A DNA stretch of 64,000 bases, from contig NZ_CP096563.1 in assembly GCF_023221595.1 (NCBI RefSeq), positions 5,885,001 to 5,949,000 of the forward strand, in the 5' to 3' direction. Both the position numbers and the translations under genes were made by a program. Under the pieces are notes generated by a model. The model saw nothing but the letters and a program-made list of their open reading frames with translations, ran no database searches and was not told where the DNA came from. Below, piece after piece: positions 25,207 to 34,651 of this stretch (positions are counted from its first letter, which is position 1; every line of letters begins with the position of its first letter). The DNA comes from Rhodococcus qingshengii JCM 15477 (lineage in GTDB: Bacteria; Actinomycetota; Actinomycetes; Mycobacteriales; Mycobacteriaceae).

Positions 25207-26895
25207 GTGATGTTCATGCGCAGCGCAAAGACATTTGTTCCCGACGCACTCCGTGGGTTGACCGCATCCACCGACGACATCGCGTGGAATCCCGACCCTG
25301 GGTACCTCACACGCGCAAGGCCACTTCCCCGCGGACGGGTCGCGCTCGTCTCCGGCGGCGGTTCAGGCCACGAACCCATGCACGCCGGATTCATCGGCGA
25401 AGGAATGCTCACAGCCGTCTGCCCCGGATTGGTCTTCAGCTCACCCAATGCACTTCAGATCCACGAGGGATCCAAGGCTGCCGACGCCGGCGGCGGCGTC
25501 CTTCACATCGTGAAGAACTACACCGGCGACGTGATGAACTTCGGTATCGCCCGAGAGTTGCTACGCGAGGACAAGATCGATACGGACGTCGTCCTGGTCG
25601 ACGACGACGTCGCGACCGAACGCGCAGACGGCAGTGGCCCGGGGCGACGCGGTACTGCGGCAACCATCGTGGTGGAGAAGGTCTGCGGCGCATCCGCCGC
25701 CCGCGGCGACGACCTGGCCGAGGTGACCCGGATCGGACAACACGTCGCGCACTCCGCTCGGAGCATGGCCGTCGCCCTTCGCCCATGCACTTTGCCGGGG
25801 GCTGACGAGCCGTCGTTCGACTTGCCGGCGGGTCAGATGGAACTCGGTATCGGCATCCACGGCGAACGCGGCACAGAACGCGTGGACGCCCTGCCCGCAC
25901 CGGAATTGGTGCGGCGGCTGACGGACCCGATCATCAAGTCCCTGAGTCTCGCCGAAGGTGACCGCGTCATCGCCGTCGTCAACGGTCTCGGCGCCACCCA
26001 CCCGCTGGAGTTGCAACTACTGTTCGCCGAACTCGGAGATTATCTGGACGAACAGCGAATTCACATCGAGCGGACACTGATCGGAACCTTCGTCACTGCA
26101 TTGAACATGGCAGGCGCGTCCATCACCCTTGTTCGCACAGACAAAGAAATCCTCGAATTATGGGACGCACCAACAAAAGCGCCCGCCTGGCCGAATGCTA
26201 TAGCGCGTGAGTACAGCGGAATGGGCACGCGCGAATCATTCGGTCCCACATTCACACCCGACACCTCACGCACCGCCGAAAGCAGCTTCGTCGGAAGCTG
26301 GATTGCAGACTGGGCCGAGAAGGTACTGGATCAGGAACCGGCACTGACCGATCTCGACCGACGAGCGGGCGACGGCGATTTCGGGACCAACATGGTGGCC
26401 GCACTGGATCAACTCGACATCTCGGCGATCCGTGACACGTACTCCACCGCAACGATATTCGATGCAGTCTCACAGGCGTACCTCGGCCACGCCGGTGGCA
26501 CCTCCGGCGCATTGTTCGGCATCTGGTTCCGGCATTTCTTCCGCGTTGCCGCAGACTCGGCGGACTCCGAACTCGACCTCGGCGCGATCGCGGCTGCAGC
26601 GCGAGCGGGACTCGACAACATCACCTCGCTCGGCGGCGCACGCGTCGGCGACAAGACGATGGTCGACGCGATAGTTCCGGCGGTCGAGTCGTTGGAGCAA
26701 TCCGTGAGCTCGGAAGCCGATCGAGATGCTGCGCTGGCGAGCGCAGCGGAAGCCGCAGCGGCCGGGGCGGAGTCGACCGAAACCATGCTCGCAAACCGCG
26801 GACGTGCAAGTTATGTGGGCGAAGCCGCTCGCGGAGTAGTCGATCCGGGAGCGCTACTCATAGCGTGGTTCTTCGCCAGTGCAGTGGGTCACTAG
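25207..26895 (+). CDS. ATP-dependent dihydroxyacetone kinase, DhaK-DhaL fusion
   Basis: A 562-residue fusion of a DhaK-like domain (residues 1 to about 330) and a DhaL ATP-binding domain (about 360 to the end). The DhaK part shows VSGGGSGHEPMHAGF and the covalent-substrate histidine in GIGIHGERG. The DhaL part shows the magnesium-binding LDRRAGDGDFGTNM and GGTSGALFG. This is the ATP-using form that phosphorylates dihydroxyacetone to DHAP. It is divergent from the patatin gene. The frame opens at GTG 25207, with ATG 25210 and 25216 as alternatives. Confidence 0.9.
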   Translation: MMFMRSAKTFVPDALRGLTASTDDIAWNPDPGYLTRARPLPRGRVALVSGGGSGHEPMHAGFIGEGMLTAVCPGLVFSSPNALQIHEGSKAADAGGGVLHIVKNYTGDVMNFGIARELLREDKIDTDVVLVDDDVATERADGSGPGRRGTAATIVVEKVCGASAARGDDLAEVTRIGQHVAHSARSMAVALRPCTLPGADEPSFDLPAGQMELGIGIHGERGTERVDALPAPELVRRLTDPIIKSLSLAEGDRVIAVVNGLGATHPLELQLLFAELGDYLDEQRIHIERTLIGTFVTALNMAGASITLVRTDKEILELWDAPTKAPAWPNAIAREYSGMGTRESFGPTFTPDTSRTAESSFVGSWIADWAEKVLDQEPALTDLDRRAGDGDFGTNMVAALDQLDISAIRDTYSTATIFDAVSQAYLGHAGGTSGALFGIWFRHFFRVAADSADSELDLGAIAAAARAGLDNITSLGGARVGDKTMVDAIVPAVESLEQSVSSEADRDAALASAAEAAAAGAESTETMLANRGRASYVGEAARGVVDPGALLIAWFFASAVGH

Positions 26896-26996
26896 CGAGC
26901 ACTTCGGGGCTGTGACTAATCTGGCAGCCACAGCACATCGTTTGTGACGACCCGTGGGCAAAAGCACCGGTCTCACACACCACACAGGAGCAGCCC

Positions 26997-28619
26997 ATGC
27001 TGAGCACCATGCAAGACGCCCCCCTCTCCATTGCTCAACTTCTCCGCCACGGCGCCTCCGTTCACGGCGCCTCCGAGGTTGTCACGTGGACCGAGTCCGG
27101 CCCGCGCCGTGTGTCCTACGCTGACGTCGGCAAGCGCTGTGCTCAGCTTGCGCACGCCCTGCGCGGGCTCGGCGTCGAGGGCGACGAGCGAGTCGCCACG
27201 TTCATGTGGAACAACTCCGAGCACCTCGAGGCGTACCTGGCGATCCCCTCGATGGGCGCTGTGCTCCACACCCTGAACATTCGTCTGTTCCCCGAGCAGT
27301 TGATCCATGTCGCCAATCACGCCGAGGACCGCGTGATCATCGTCGACCCGTCCCTGATTCCGCTTCTCTCTCCGCAGCTTCCGTCGCTGACCACCGTCAA
27401 GCACATCGTCGTCACCGGCTCCTCCACTGCAGGACTCGAAGCTCCCGAGGGAGTGCAGGTTCACACCTACGAGGGCTTGATCGCCGATCAGCCCACCGAG
27501 TTCGACTGGCCCGAGGTCGACGAACTGAGCGCTGCCGCAATGTGTTACACGTCCGGAACCACGGGTGACCCCAAGGGCGTCGTCTACTCCCACCGTTCGA
27601 TCTACCTGCACTCCATGCAGGTCTGCATGAGCGACGGCCCCAACCTCGCGCAGGGCGATCGTGCACTCGCCGTGGTGCCTCAGTTCCACGCCATGTCGTG
27701 GGGACTTCCCTACGCCGCATTCATGATCGGTGCTTCGCTGATCATGCCCGACCGCTTCCTCCAGCCTGCCCCGTTGGCTGCGATCATCGCCAGCGAGAAG
27801 CCGACGTTCGCCGCAGCCGTCCCCACCATCTGGCAGGGCCTGCACCTCTACCTCGAGCAGAACCCGCAGGACATCTCCTCGATGCGCGAGGTTCTGATCG
27901 GTGGGTCCGCGGTACCGCCGGCCCTCATGCACGCATTCGAAGCCGATCACAACGTCTCGGTCCTGCATGCCTGGGGCATGACCGAAACCTCCCCGCTCGG
28001 ATCCGTTGCCCGCCCGCCGGCCGGTGTCACCGGCGACGCGATGTGGAAGTACCGCTACTCCCAGGGGCGATTCCCGGCATCCGTCGAGGCACGTCTCATC
28101 GACGATGACGGCAAAGTTGTTGCACACGACGGCGTTTCCGTCGGCGAGCTCGAAGTGCGCGGCCCCTGGATCACCGGGTCGTACTACGGCGTCGACGCGG
28201 AAGACAAGTTCAACGACGGCTGGCTCAAGACCGGCGACGTCGGATCCATCACGGCCGACGGCTTCCTGAGCCTGTCCGACCGCTCCAAGGACATCATCAA
28301 GTCCGGCGGCGAATGGATCTCCTCGGTCGACCTCGAGAACGCCGTCATGGGTCACCCCGACGTCACCGAAGCTGCCGTCATCGGCGTACCGGACGAGAAG
28401 TGGGACGAGCGCCCGTTGGTTGCGGTTGTTCTTCGCGCTGGTTCCGAAACCACCATGTCCGAACTGCAACAGTACCTTTCGGACAAGGTTGCCAAGTGGC
28501 AGCTGCCCGAGAACTGGGCTGTGGTCCAGGAAGTCCCGAAGACGAGCGTCGGCAAGTTCGACAAGAAGCGCCTTCGCGCCGACTACCACGAGGGTGGACT
28601 CGAAGTTACGCGACTCTGA
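26997..28619 (+). CDS. Long/medium-chain fatty-acid-CoA ligase (FadD type)
   Basis: A 540-residue ANL-family ligase with YTSGTTGDPKGVVYSHRS, HAWGMTETSP and the late SGGEWISS plus a terminal lysine region (KTSVGKFDKKRLR) that completes adenylation. This is the pattern of fatty-acyl-CoA synthetases. A GGAG site precedes ATG 26997. It converges with the thiolase-SDR-TetR operon at a shared bidirectional terminator; both are probably part of fatty acid use, but no shared operator is visible. Confidence 0.9.
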   Translation: MLSTMQDAPLSIAQLLRHGASVHGASEVVTWTESGPRRVSYADVGKRCAQLAHALRGLGVEGDERVATFMWNNSEHLEAYLAIPSMGAVLHTLNIRLFPEQLIHVANHAEDRVIIVDPSLIPLLSPQLPSLTTVKHIVVTGSSTAGLEAPEGVQVHTYEGLIADQPTEFDWPEVDELSAAAMCYTSGTTGDPKGVVYSHRSIYLHSMQVCMSDGPNLAQGDRALAVVPQFHAMSWGLPYAAFMIGASLIMPDRFLQPAPLAAIIASEKPTFAAAVPTIWQGLHLYLEQNPQDISSMREVLIGGSAVPPALMHAFEADHNVSVLHAWGMTETSPLGSVARPPAGVTGDAMWKYRYSQGRFPASVEARLIDDDGKVVAHDGVSVGELEVRGPWITGSYYGVDAEDKFNDGWLKTGDVGSITADGFLSLSDRSKDIIKSGGEWISSVDLENAVMGHPDVTEAAVIGVPDEKWDERPLVAVVLRAGSETTMSELQQYLSDKVAKWQLPENWAVVQEVPKTSVGKFDKKRLRADYHEGGLEVTRL

Positions 28620-28648
28620 CACCGAGTGAATGCCGAAGTATGAATACT

Positions 28649-28687
28649 GAAGGTGGGCAACAGATTTTCGACCTGTTGCCCACCTTC
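28649..28687. terminator. Bidirectional terminator between FadD and TetR genes
   Basis: Perfect 15-base arms, GAAGGTGGGCAACAG (28649-28663) and CTGTTGCCCACCTTC (28673-28687), surround a 9-base A/T-rich loop between convergent genes. Confidence 0.85.
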
Positions 28688-28705
28688 GTTCACGAGCGAT
28701 GCATT

Positions 28706-29332
28706 TTACGGCCGATAGCCGACCGTGTGAAAAGCGATGTCGACGTACTTCTGCGCCAATTGCGACGGTGACATCGGACCGCCGGTCTGGAACCAACGCG
28801 GCAGTGACTGCGCCATACCGAGTATTGCCCGGACGGTCTCTTCGGTATCGGTGACCGCGAAATCTCCCGATGCCACACCGTCGTCGACGATCCTGCGCAT
28901 CAGCAACTCGAGCCGCTTACGACTGGCGGCGTACCGACTTCGACTTTCCGGTGAGACATGCCGGATCTCGGTGTCCAACGCAGCATGCCGCGACCGGTGG
29001 GTCATATAGAGAACAATCGCCTCCACCACCAAGGCGAAGCGTCGTACCGGATTTTCGCCGGCCTCCGCTTCTGCCGCTTCGGTTCTGGTATTCAGCTCAC
29101 TCATCGAGATCTCGAACAAAGCGACGAGAACTGCCTCTTTGTTCGCGTGGTGATAGTAGAGCGCGGGAACGGTTACCCCGACACGATTGGCAATCTGGCG
29201 CACCGTCGTGCCGTGGTAACCGTTCTCGTCGAACAGTTCGAGCGAAGCCGTCAGGATGTCGGTCATCACCAGCGGCGGGAAGGACCTCCAGTCCACTGCC
29301 ACCGAGCTCACCGACTCCACCTCGCCAGTCAT
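28706..29332 (-). CDS. TetR family transcriptional regulator (KstR2/FadR-like organisation)
   Basis: A 208-residue regulator. The HTH reads ILTASLELFDENGYHGTTVRQIANRVGVTVPALYYHHANKEA and a TetR_C-type ligand domain follows. I start it at ATG 29332 (MTGEVESVSS), 13 bases after the SDR stop; the longer upstream frame is antisense to nothing useful and overlaps the SDR gene. Its place in an operon with a thiolase and a short-chain dehydrogenase suggests it senses an acyl-CoA and represses this operon through the palindrome at 31425. Confidence 0.85.
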   Translation of the reverse strand: MTGEVESVSSVAVDWRSFPPLVMTDILTASLELFDENGYHGTTVRQIANRVGVTVPALYYHHANKEAVLVALFEISMSELNTRTEAAEAEAGENPVRRFALVVEAIVLYMTHRSRHAALDTEIRHVSPESRSRYAASRKRLELLMRRIVDDGVASGDFAVTDTEETVRAILGMAQSLPRWFQTGGPMSPSQLAQKYVDIAFHTVGYRP

Positions 29333-29345
29333 GTGATAACCGAAA

Positions 29346-30107
29346 TTACCGCGGTGCCATACGGATTGCACCGTCGAGGCGGATCGTCTCACCATTGAGC
29401 ATGGGGTTGGAAACGATGTGCGCAGCAAGCGCGCCGTACTCGCTGGGATCACCCAGGCGAGAGGGGTGAGGCACCTGCTGACCCAACGACGCCTGGGCTG
29501 CTTCGGGCAGTCCGGCCAGCAACGGGGTCTTGAACAAGCCGGGTGCAATGGTGTTGACGCGGATCAGCAGCGACGCGAGGTCACGGGCGATGGGAAGCGT
29601 CATACCGACGACGCCACCCTTCGACGCGGAGTACGCAGCCTGCCCGATCTGGCCGTCATACGCTGCGACCGAAGCGGTGTTGATGATGACGCCGCGTTCA
29701 CCGTCGATCGGCTCGGTCTTCGAAATACGTTCCGCAGCAAGACGAAGGACGTTGAAGGTGCCGATAAGATTGACGTCGATGACCTTCTTGAACGCGTCGA
29801 GCGGGAAAGCGCCCTTCTTGCTGACCGTCTTGACTGCGTTGCCGATTCCGGCGCAGTTGACTGCCACGCGCAGGGGTCCGAGGGACTCGGCCACGTCGAG
29901 TGCCGCGGTGACCGCAGCCTCGTCGGTGACGTCTGCAGCCGCGAAGCGGACCCGGTCGCCAAGTTCCTTGGCGATGGCTTCACCGTTGGACGACGGAAGG
30001 TCGATAATGACGACGCTGGCACCGTCGGCAAGAAGGGCTTTGGTCGTAGCCAGGCCGAGGCCGGATGCTCCACCGGTGACGACGGCGACGCTGTCGTTGA
30101 CGATCAT
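29346..30107 (-). CDS. Short-chain dehydrogenase, 3-hydroxyacyl-CoA dehydrogenase type 2-like
   Basis: A 253-residue SDR with [11 protein letters not shown] (cofactor binding), the NCAG motif, catalytic Ser in [11 protein letters not shown] and YSASK. The [12 protein letters not shown] segment and the adjacent thiolase are typical of the HSD17B10-like enzymes that oxidise 3-hydroxyacyl-CoA to 3-ketoacyl-CoA. It follows the thiolase by 28 bases with an AAGGAACTCTC site. It would supply the substrate that the thiolase cleaves. Confidence 0.88.
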   Translation of the reverse strand: MIVNDSVAVVTGGASGLGLATTKALLADGASVVIIDLPSSNGEAIAKELGDRVRFAAADVTDEAAVTAALDVAESLGPLRVAVNCAGIGNAVKTVSKKGAFPLDAFKKVIDVNLIGTFNVLRLAAERISKTEPIDGERGVIINTASVAAYDGQIGQAAYSASKGGVVGMTLPIARDLASLLIRVNTIAPGLFKTPLLAGLPEAAQASLGQQVPHPSRLGDPSEYGALAAHIVSNPMLNGETIRLDGAIRMAPR

Positions 30108-30135
30108 GAGAGTTCCTTTCGAAAGGTTATGTGTT

Positions 30136-31329
30136 TCAGATGCGTTCGATGATTGTGGCGTTGGCCATGCCGGCGCCCTCGCACATGGTCTGCAATCCGT
30201 AGCGTCCGCCGGTGGCCTCGAGGTGGTTGACCATCGTGGTCAGCAGACGAGTACCCGAGGACCCCAGGGCATGGCCGAGTGCAATCGCGCCGCCCCACGG
30301 GTTGAGCTTTGCCGGGTCGGCGCCGAACTCGTGAGCCCAGGCGAGTGGAACGGGAGCGAAGGCTTCGTTGACCTCGTAGGTGTCGATGTCGTCGATGCTC
30401 AGACCCGCGCGAGCGAGCACCTTGTGGGTGGCTGGGATGGGTGCGGTGAGCATGAAGATCGGGTCATCGCCCGCAACGGAGAAGGAATGGAAACGAGCTC
30501 GCGGCGTCAGCCCCAGCTTCGACGCCATTTCTTCGCTCATGATCAGTGCTGCGGACGCGCCGTCGGTGAGCGGCGACGAGTTACCGGGAGTGATCGACCA
30601 CTGCGCCTCGGGGAAGCGCTGCGCGTACTTCTCCGAGTAGAACGACGGCTTCAAACCGGCGAGTCCCTCGGCGGTAGTAGACGCGCGAACCGTCTCGTCG
30701 ACGATATGCGAGACGGTCTCACCGGCGGCGTTGGTCACCGAGATCGGCAGAATCTCCTTGTCGAAGAGCCCCTTCGCCGCTGCCTCTGCTGCCCGCTGGT
30801 GGGACTGCGCGGAGAATGCGTCGAGAGCGTCGCGGTCAAGCTTCCACTTGGCGGCGATCAATTCTGCAGAGATTCCCTGGTTGACCAGGCCTTCGGGGTA
30901 GCGAGCCGCGACGCCCGGACCGGAAGCGTCCTTCCCCATCGTCGTGGTACCCATCGGGACACGACTCATGGATTCGACGCCTGCCGCGATCACGATGTCG
31001 TAGGCCCCGGCGATCACGCCCTGCGCCGCAAAGTGCGCAGCTTGCTGACTTGATCCGCACTGGCGATCAATCGTGGTGGCGGGTACCGACTCGGGGAACC
31101 CTGCCGACAGGACCGCGCTGCGGGTGATGTTGAGCGCCTGCTCACCGGCCTGGCCGACGCAACCGCCGATCACGTCGTCCACCAGGGCGGGGTCGAGGCC
31201 GTTTCGCGAGGTGATGGAACGCAGAACGTGGGCCATCAGTTCGACAGGGTGCGTCCCGGACAGTGCTCCGCCCGGCTTTCCCTTGCCGGACGCGATCCGG
31301 ACTACATCGACGATCACTGCCTTGGTCAT
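30136..31329 (-). CDS. Acetyl-CoA acetyltransferase (thiolase)
   Basis: A 397-residue thiolase with the acylated cysteine Cys91 in [24 protein letters not shown] and the second cysteine in [13 protein letters not shown]. All three catalytic elements are present, so it should cleave 3-ketoacyl-CoA to acetyl-CoA plus a shortened acyl-CoA. It is the first gene of the thiolase-SDR-TetR operon, with a GAAGGGAACGAAG site and a palindromic operator 96 bases upstream. Confidence 0.9.
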   Translation of the reverse strand: MTKAVIVDVVRIASGKGKPGGALSGTHPVELMAHVLRSITSRNGLDPALVDDVIGGCVGQAGEQALNITRSAVLSAGFPESVPATTIDRQCGSSQQAAHFAAQGVIAGAYDIVIAAGVESMSRVPMGTTTMGKDASGPGVAARYPEGLVNQGISAELIAAKWKLDRDALDAFSAQSHQRAAEAAAKGLFDKEILPISVTNAAGETVSHIVDETVRASTTAEGLAGLKPSFYSEKYAQRFPEAQWSITPGNSSPLTDGASAALIMSEEMASKLGLTPRARFHSFSVAGDDPIFMLTAPIPATHKVLARAGLSIDDIDTYEVNEAFAPVPLAWAHEFGADPAKLNPWGGAIALGHALGSSGTRLLTTMVNHLEATGGRYGLQTMCEGAGMANATIIERI

Positions 31330-31424
31330 CTTCGTTCCCTTCGAGGACGTGCATTGCTGGGGCGGTCCGGCACCCGAGTTTCGTGGCGCCGGGCACCGGA
31401 CCGAGATCGAGGGAGCACCCTGAC

Positions 31425-31438
31425 TTAGCGCTCGCTAA
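31425..31438. promoter_or_regulatory. TetR-type palindrome upstream of the thiolase operon
   Basis: TTAGCG-CT-CGCTAA forms a 14-base palindrome with perfect 6-base arms. Sites of the TTAGCG/CGCTAA kind are common for TetR regulators of fatty acid metabolism. It is the only clear signal in the 31330-31696 gap, which otherwise holds no gene and leads into the LanKC start. Confidence 0.7.
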
Positions 31439-31696
31439 AGAACTACCACCGACTTGATCCCCTCGTCAAGAGGCGCCTCCGAACTCGAAACAAATGTGGC
31501 CGACTATAAGCTGGGCGATCAGTGACCTCGCCTGGCCCACACCCTTCATTAGTACTTTCGAATGATAGGTTTTCAATCTTCGCCCGAAATGTCCGGAATC
31601 GGATAACCTTCCGCCACAAGCAATCCAAGCCACAGGGGATTCGGGGCGTGGCACCAATCGATGACAACCGCAGGGGGACTGACCGGGAGGTTTGGC

Positions 31697-34279
31697 GTGG
31701 ACCTGCGATACGTTGCCTTCACGCGTGCCGACCCGCATTTCTACGACCGAATCAGAACGGTCACCCGACCAGATACATCAACTGACCAGCACTTTATCCC
31801 CGCGAAGTCGGTGGATTGGTCGCTCTGGCGGCGCGGTCCCCAAAGTGGACCGTGGAACTACTTCCAACCGCCCGACGGTCTGCTGCCAGAACAAGGATGG
31901 AAGATTCACTGCTCCGCTACCCGAGCCAACGCGCAGGAGCTGCTCGATACCGTTTCCGTGTATTGCGGTCACAATCATGTGCCGTTCAAATTTCTTCGGA
32001 CGGCAGCAGACCTCATGTTGTCCAACAGCAAGCAGGCCAATCGAACTTCCAGCGGAAAATTCATCACGATCTATCCGGCGGATGGTGTTGCCACACAACG
32101 TGTCATCACCGAACTAGACACGCTTGTCACCGGTGCCGACGGGCCGTACATCCTCAGCGATGTGCGATGGAACCGGGGACCGCTCTACTTACGGTACGGC
32201 GCGTATCTGCCCATGCAGACCTACGATTCATTCGGCGATCGCGTCCCCGCAATTCGGCGTCCTGACGGATCGCTCGAACCCGATGTGCGCGGCACTTCCT
32301 TCAGAACTCCGGACTGGGTACAAATCCCGGACTTCGTTCGCGCGCAGCAAGACAAGCTGAAATCACATGACGAATTCCCCTATTCGATCAATGAAGCCCT
32401 GCACTTCAGCAACAGCGGGGGGATCTACTCCGCGTTCGACGACGCCGGCATCGATCTGGTCATCAAAGAAGGCCGTCCCTTTACCGCCCCGGACGCCAAC
32501 GGCCGGTACGCAATCGACCGCATCCGTAACGAGTACGACAAGTTGACTCACCTTGCCGACAACCCGTACGCACCTTCTGCGATCAGGTTGTTCGAGCGCG
32601 AGGGACACCACTTCCTTGTCACCGAGCGCGCTGCCGGCACTCCCCTGAATCAGGAAGTTGCGCTCCGCCACCCACTGATACGCGCGGACCAGACACTCAG
32701 TTCCCGAACGGAATACAGAACCTGGGCACTCGACATTGCACAACAGTTGACTACCGCAGTCGAGAGCTTCCACAACGCCGGAATCGTTCATGCCGATCTT
32801 CACCCTGGCAACGTCATGTGCTCACCGTCCGGTATTCGGATCATCGACTTCGAGATGGCCCACAACATCGACGAGCATCCGCCCCGGTCCACCGGAGCCC
32901 CCGGATACACAGCACCTCGACAGTTGACAGGAATCGCGGCGGATCGATACTCGTTGGGATGCATCGAGCTGGGACTCTTTGTCCCACTTACGACATTGTT
33001 CCCTCTCGATCGCAACAAGATTCCCGAACTCATCGACTATGCGGTGTCTCGATTCGATCTTCCTCGTGCCTTCGGTGCCTCGCTCTATTCGATGCTCGAC
33101 GTACAGGCGCCGGAGCCGGAGAATCGCCCGCATCGTTGGGACACGTCGTCGAACGAAACCTTGCAACGCACGGCCGCTCTATTGCGCTGCGGCATCCTCG
33201 CCTCGCTTGATCTCTCCCGCCCTGATCGACTCTTTCCCGGTGACATCGCCCAGTTCGAAGTGAACGGCTACGGCATTGCTCACGGCTCGTGCGGAAACCT
33301 GCTCGCCGATGTACTTCCCGCAGACACCTTGGAGTCAGTTCTGGAATGGACTGAACATCAAGTTGATTCGGATACTCAACCAAAGTTCGGCTTCTTCGAC
33401 GGGCTCGCGGGTGCGGTGCATACATTTCGGCATCACGGGCGACATTCGACAGCCGACAGGTGGGTCGAGACTTTGCGTCGAGCCCCACTCGACGACATCG
33501 ACTCCAGCCTTTTCAGCGGCCTTTCCGGAATCGGTTGCCTCCTACTCGAGGAATCGGTTTCACGACCGACTGTGTCACCCACTCTCGCTGTCGTGACCGA
33601 GACTCTGCGCGAACGAATTTCAGCTGCTCGCTTGCATGTCCGCGACGCCGGCGGAACACCTTGGGCAGTGGCCGGCCGAGGTGGGCTGATGCGGGGACCG
33701 AGCGGACAAGCACTGTTCTGGACTCGCCACTACGAACTGAGTGGTGATCCTCGATCGCTGGAACACGCACGCCAGCTCGTCGACATCGATCTGTCTGTGA
33801 TGTCGATGTGCCCTGACGGGTCGATGCAGCTGAGAGAGGAGCGCCGGACGATGCCGTATCTCGGATCCGGGTCTGTCGGTGTGGGCCTGGTACTTCTACA
33901 ACTTCTGCGCCATGTCGACGAACCGCGTTACGCAGCTGCGGTGCGTGCGATATCCCGCGCCGCCACAGTCGAATTCACTGCCCAAGCCGGACTACTCAAC
34001 GGGCGAGCCGGGCTGATTCTGTTTCTCAGCGAACTCTCCAAGACTCCATACGCCGGCGCCGATTGTGAACAGACGCTTGCACAGCAGTTTCAGCTTCTGG
34101 GCTTGCACAGCCTCAATCACGCAGGAGGCCTGCACTTTCCAGGTGAACAGAACCTGAGACTCTCGACAGACTGGGCAACCGGATCTGCAGGAATACTGGC
34201 GTTGCTCCGATATACCCGATCGGCAACTGCCCGACAGTCGTTTCCACTGATGTGCGCGTCGAACTGCCACATCGCCTAG
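31697..34279 (+). CDS. Class III lanthipeptide synthetase (LanKC)
   Basis: An 860-residue three-domain enzyme that makes lanthionine or labionin rings. The N-terminal lyase part is seen in KFITIYPADG and GPYILSDVRWNRGPLYLRYGAY. The Ser/Thr kinase domain has VHADLHPGNVM (about residues 363-373) and IIDFEMA (about 382-388). The C-terminal LanC-like cyclase has AHGSCGN near 527, YLGSGSVGVG near 720 and TDWATGSAGI. The Cys-Cys-His zinc ligands of class IV cyclases are missing, which places it in class III. I start it at GTG 31697 (MDLRYVAFTRAD) because GGGAGG is six bases upstream and class III enzymes begin this way. Confidence 0.9.
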   Translation: MDLRYVAFTRADPHFYDRIRTVTRPDTSTDQHFIPAKSVDWSLWRRGPQSGPWNYFQPPDGLLPEQGWKIHCSATRANAQELLDTVSVYCGHNHVPFKFLRTAADLMLSNSKQANRTSSGKFITIYPADGVATQRVITELDTLVTGADGPYILSDVRWNRGPLYLRYGAYLPMQTYDSFGDRVPAIRRPDGSLEPDVRGTSFRTPDWVQIPDFVRAQQDKLKSHDEFPYSINEALHFSNSGGIYSAFDDAGIDLVIKEGRPFTAPDANGRYAIDRIRNEYDKLTHLADNPYAPSAIRLFEREGHHFLVTERAAGTPLNQEVALRHPLIRADQTLSSRTEYRTWALDIAQQLTTAVESFHNAGIVHADLHPGNVMCSPSGIRIIDFEMAHNIDEHPPRSTGAPGYTAPRQLTGIAADRYSLGCIELGLFVPLTTLFPLDRNKIPELIDYAVSRFDLPRAFGASLYSMLDVQAPEPENRPHRWDTSSNETLQRTAALLRCGILASLDLSRPDRLFPGDIAQFEVNGYGIAHGSCGNLLADVLPADTLESVLEWTEHQVDSDTQPKFGFFDGLAGAVHTFRHHGRHSTADRWVETLRRAPLDDIDSSLFSGLSGIGCLLLEESVSRPTVSPTLAVVTETLRERISAARLHVRDAGGTPWAVAGRGGLMRGPSGQALFWTRHYELSGDPRSLEHARQLVDIDLSVMSMCPDGSMQLREERRTMPYLGSGSVGVGLVLLQLLRHVDEPRYAAAVRAISRAATVEFTAQAGLLNGRAGLILFLSELSKTPYAGADCEQTLAQQFQLLGLHSLNHAGGLHFPGEQNLRLSTDWATGSAGILALLRYTRSATARQSFPLMCASNCHIA

Positions 34280-34416
34280 TTGTTCGGAAGTTATCACCCA
34301 CGGCAGATTGGAGCACAGAAGTACCAGGCGAAAAACCTGGAATTAAATCAACACCGCAAGCAAACTCGATCGATCAAATCCATCGGCAAGAACGCCGATC
34401 AACAAAGGAAATGACA

Positions 34417-34617
34417 ATGGACGCTATTCTCTCCCTTCAAGATCTGTCAGTCGCCGCCGGCAACGTCGGAGATGCCGGCCAACTCGAGCAGAACCGGCAA
34501 TCAGTTCCCTCAGTTTCTTCTGCCTCTGACCTCAGGCCGATACCTCGGAGCAAGTCCGGGGTATCGGCTTTCGCAATCAGTGCGAATCGTCAAACGGACA
34601 GTATTGTTTCACCATGA
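34417..34617 (+). CDS. Class III lanthipeptide precursor with apparent frameshift in the core
   Basis: The leader starts MDAILSLQDLSV, which carries the I-L-x-L-Q-D-L hallmark of class III precursors such as labyrinthopeptin. ATG 34417 has AAAGGA seven bases upstream. The written frame runs to 66 residues without any Cys, so no ring could form. In the -1 frame, 34500-34529 reads ISSLSFFCL then TGA, with the Ser-x2-Ser-x2-Cys ring pattern, and the terminator-like hairpin follows that stop. I think the functional gene ends at 34529 and that a base is missing, or a sequencing error is present, between about 34460 and 34500. Confidence 0.7.
   Translation: MDAILSLQDLSVAAGNVGDAGQLEQNRQSVPSVSSASDLRPIPRSKSGVSAFAISANRQTDSIVSP
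34536..34568 (+). terminator. Hairpin directly after the predicted precursor stop (attenuator)
   Basis: Fourteen-base arms (34536-34549 and 34555-34568) pair with one T-G wobble around the loop GCAAG; the outer part is GCCGATACC with GGTATCGGC. TTT follows. It starts seven bases after the -1-frame stop (34527-34529). An attenuator between precursor and downstream genes is usual in RiPP clusters. Confidence 0.7.
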
Positions 34618-34651
34618 GACGCATACACACTTCACCGAGCTGCATTCGCCG

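Noticed and set aside
31697..34279. Class IV (LanL) assignment of the synthetase
   Set aside because: The cyclase domain lacks the Cys-Cys-His zinc ligands, and the leader has the class III motif, so class III fits better.
34472..34651. In-frame extension of the ABC-2-type subunit back into the precursor
   Set aside because: It would cross the attenuator hairpin and overlap the precursor. The extra residues are not membrane-like and the family begins near 34652.
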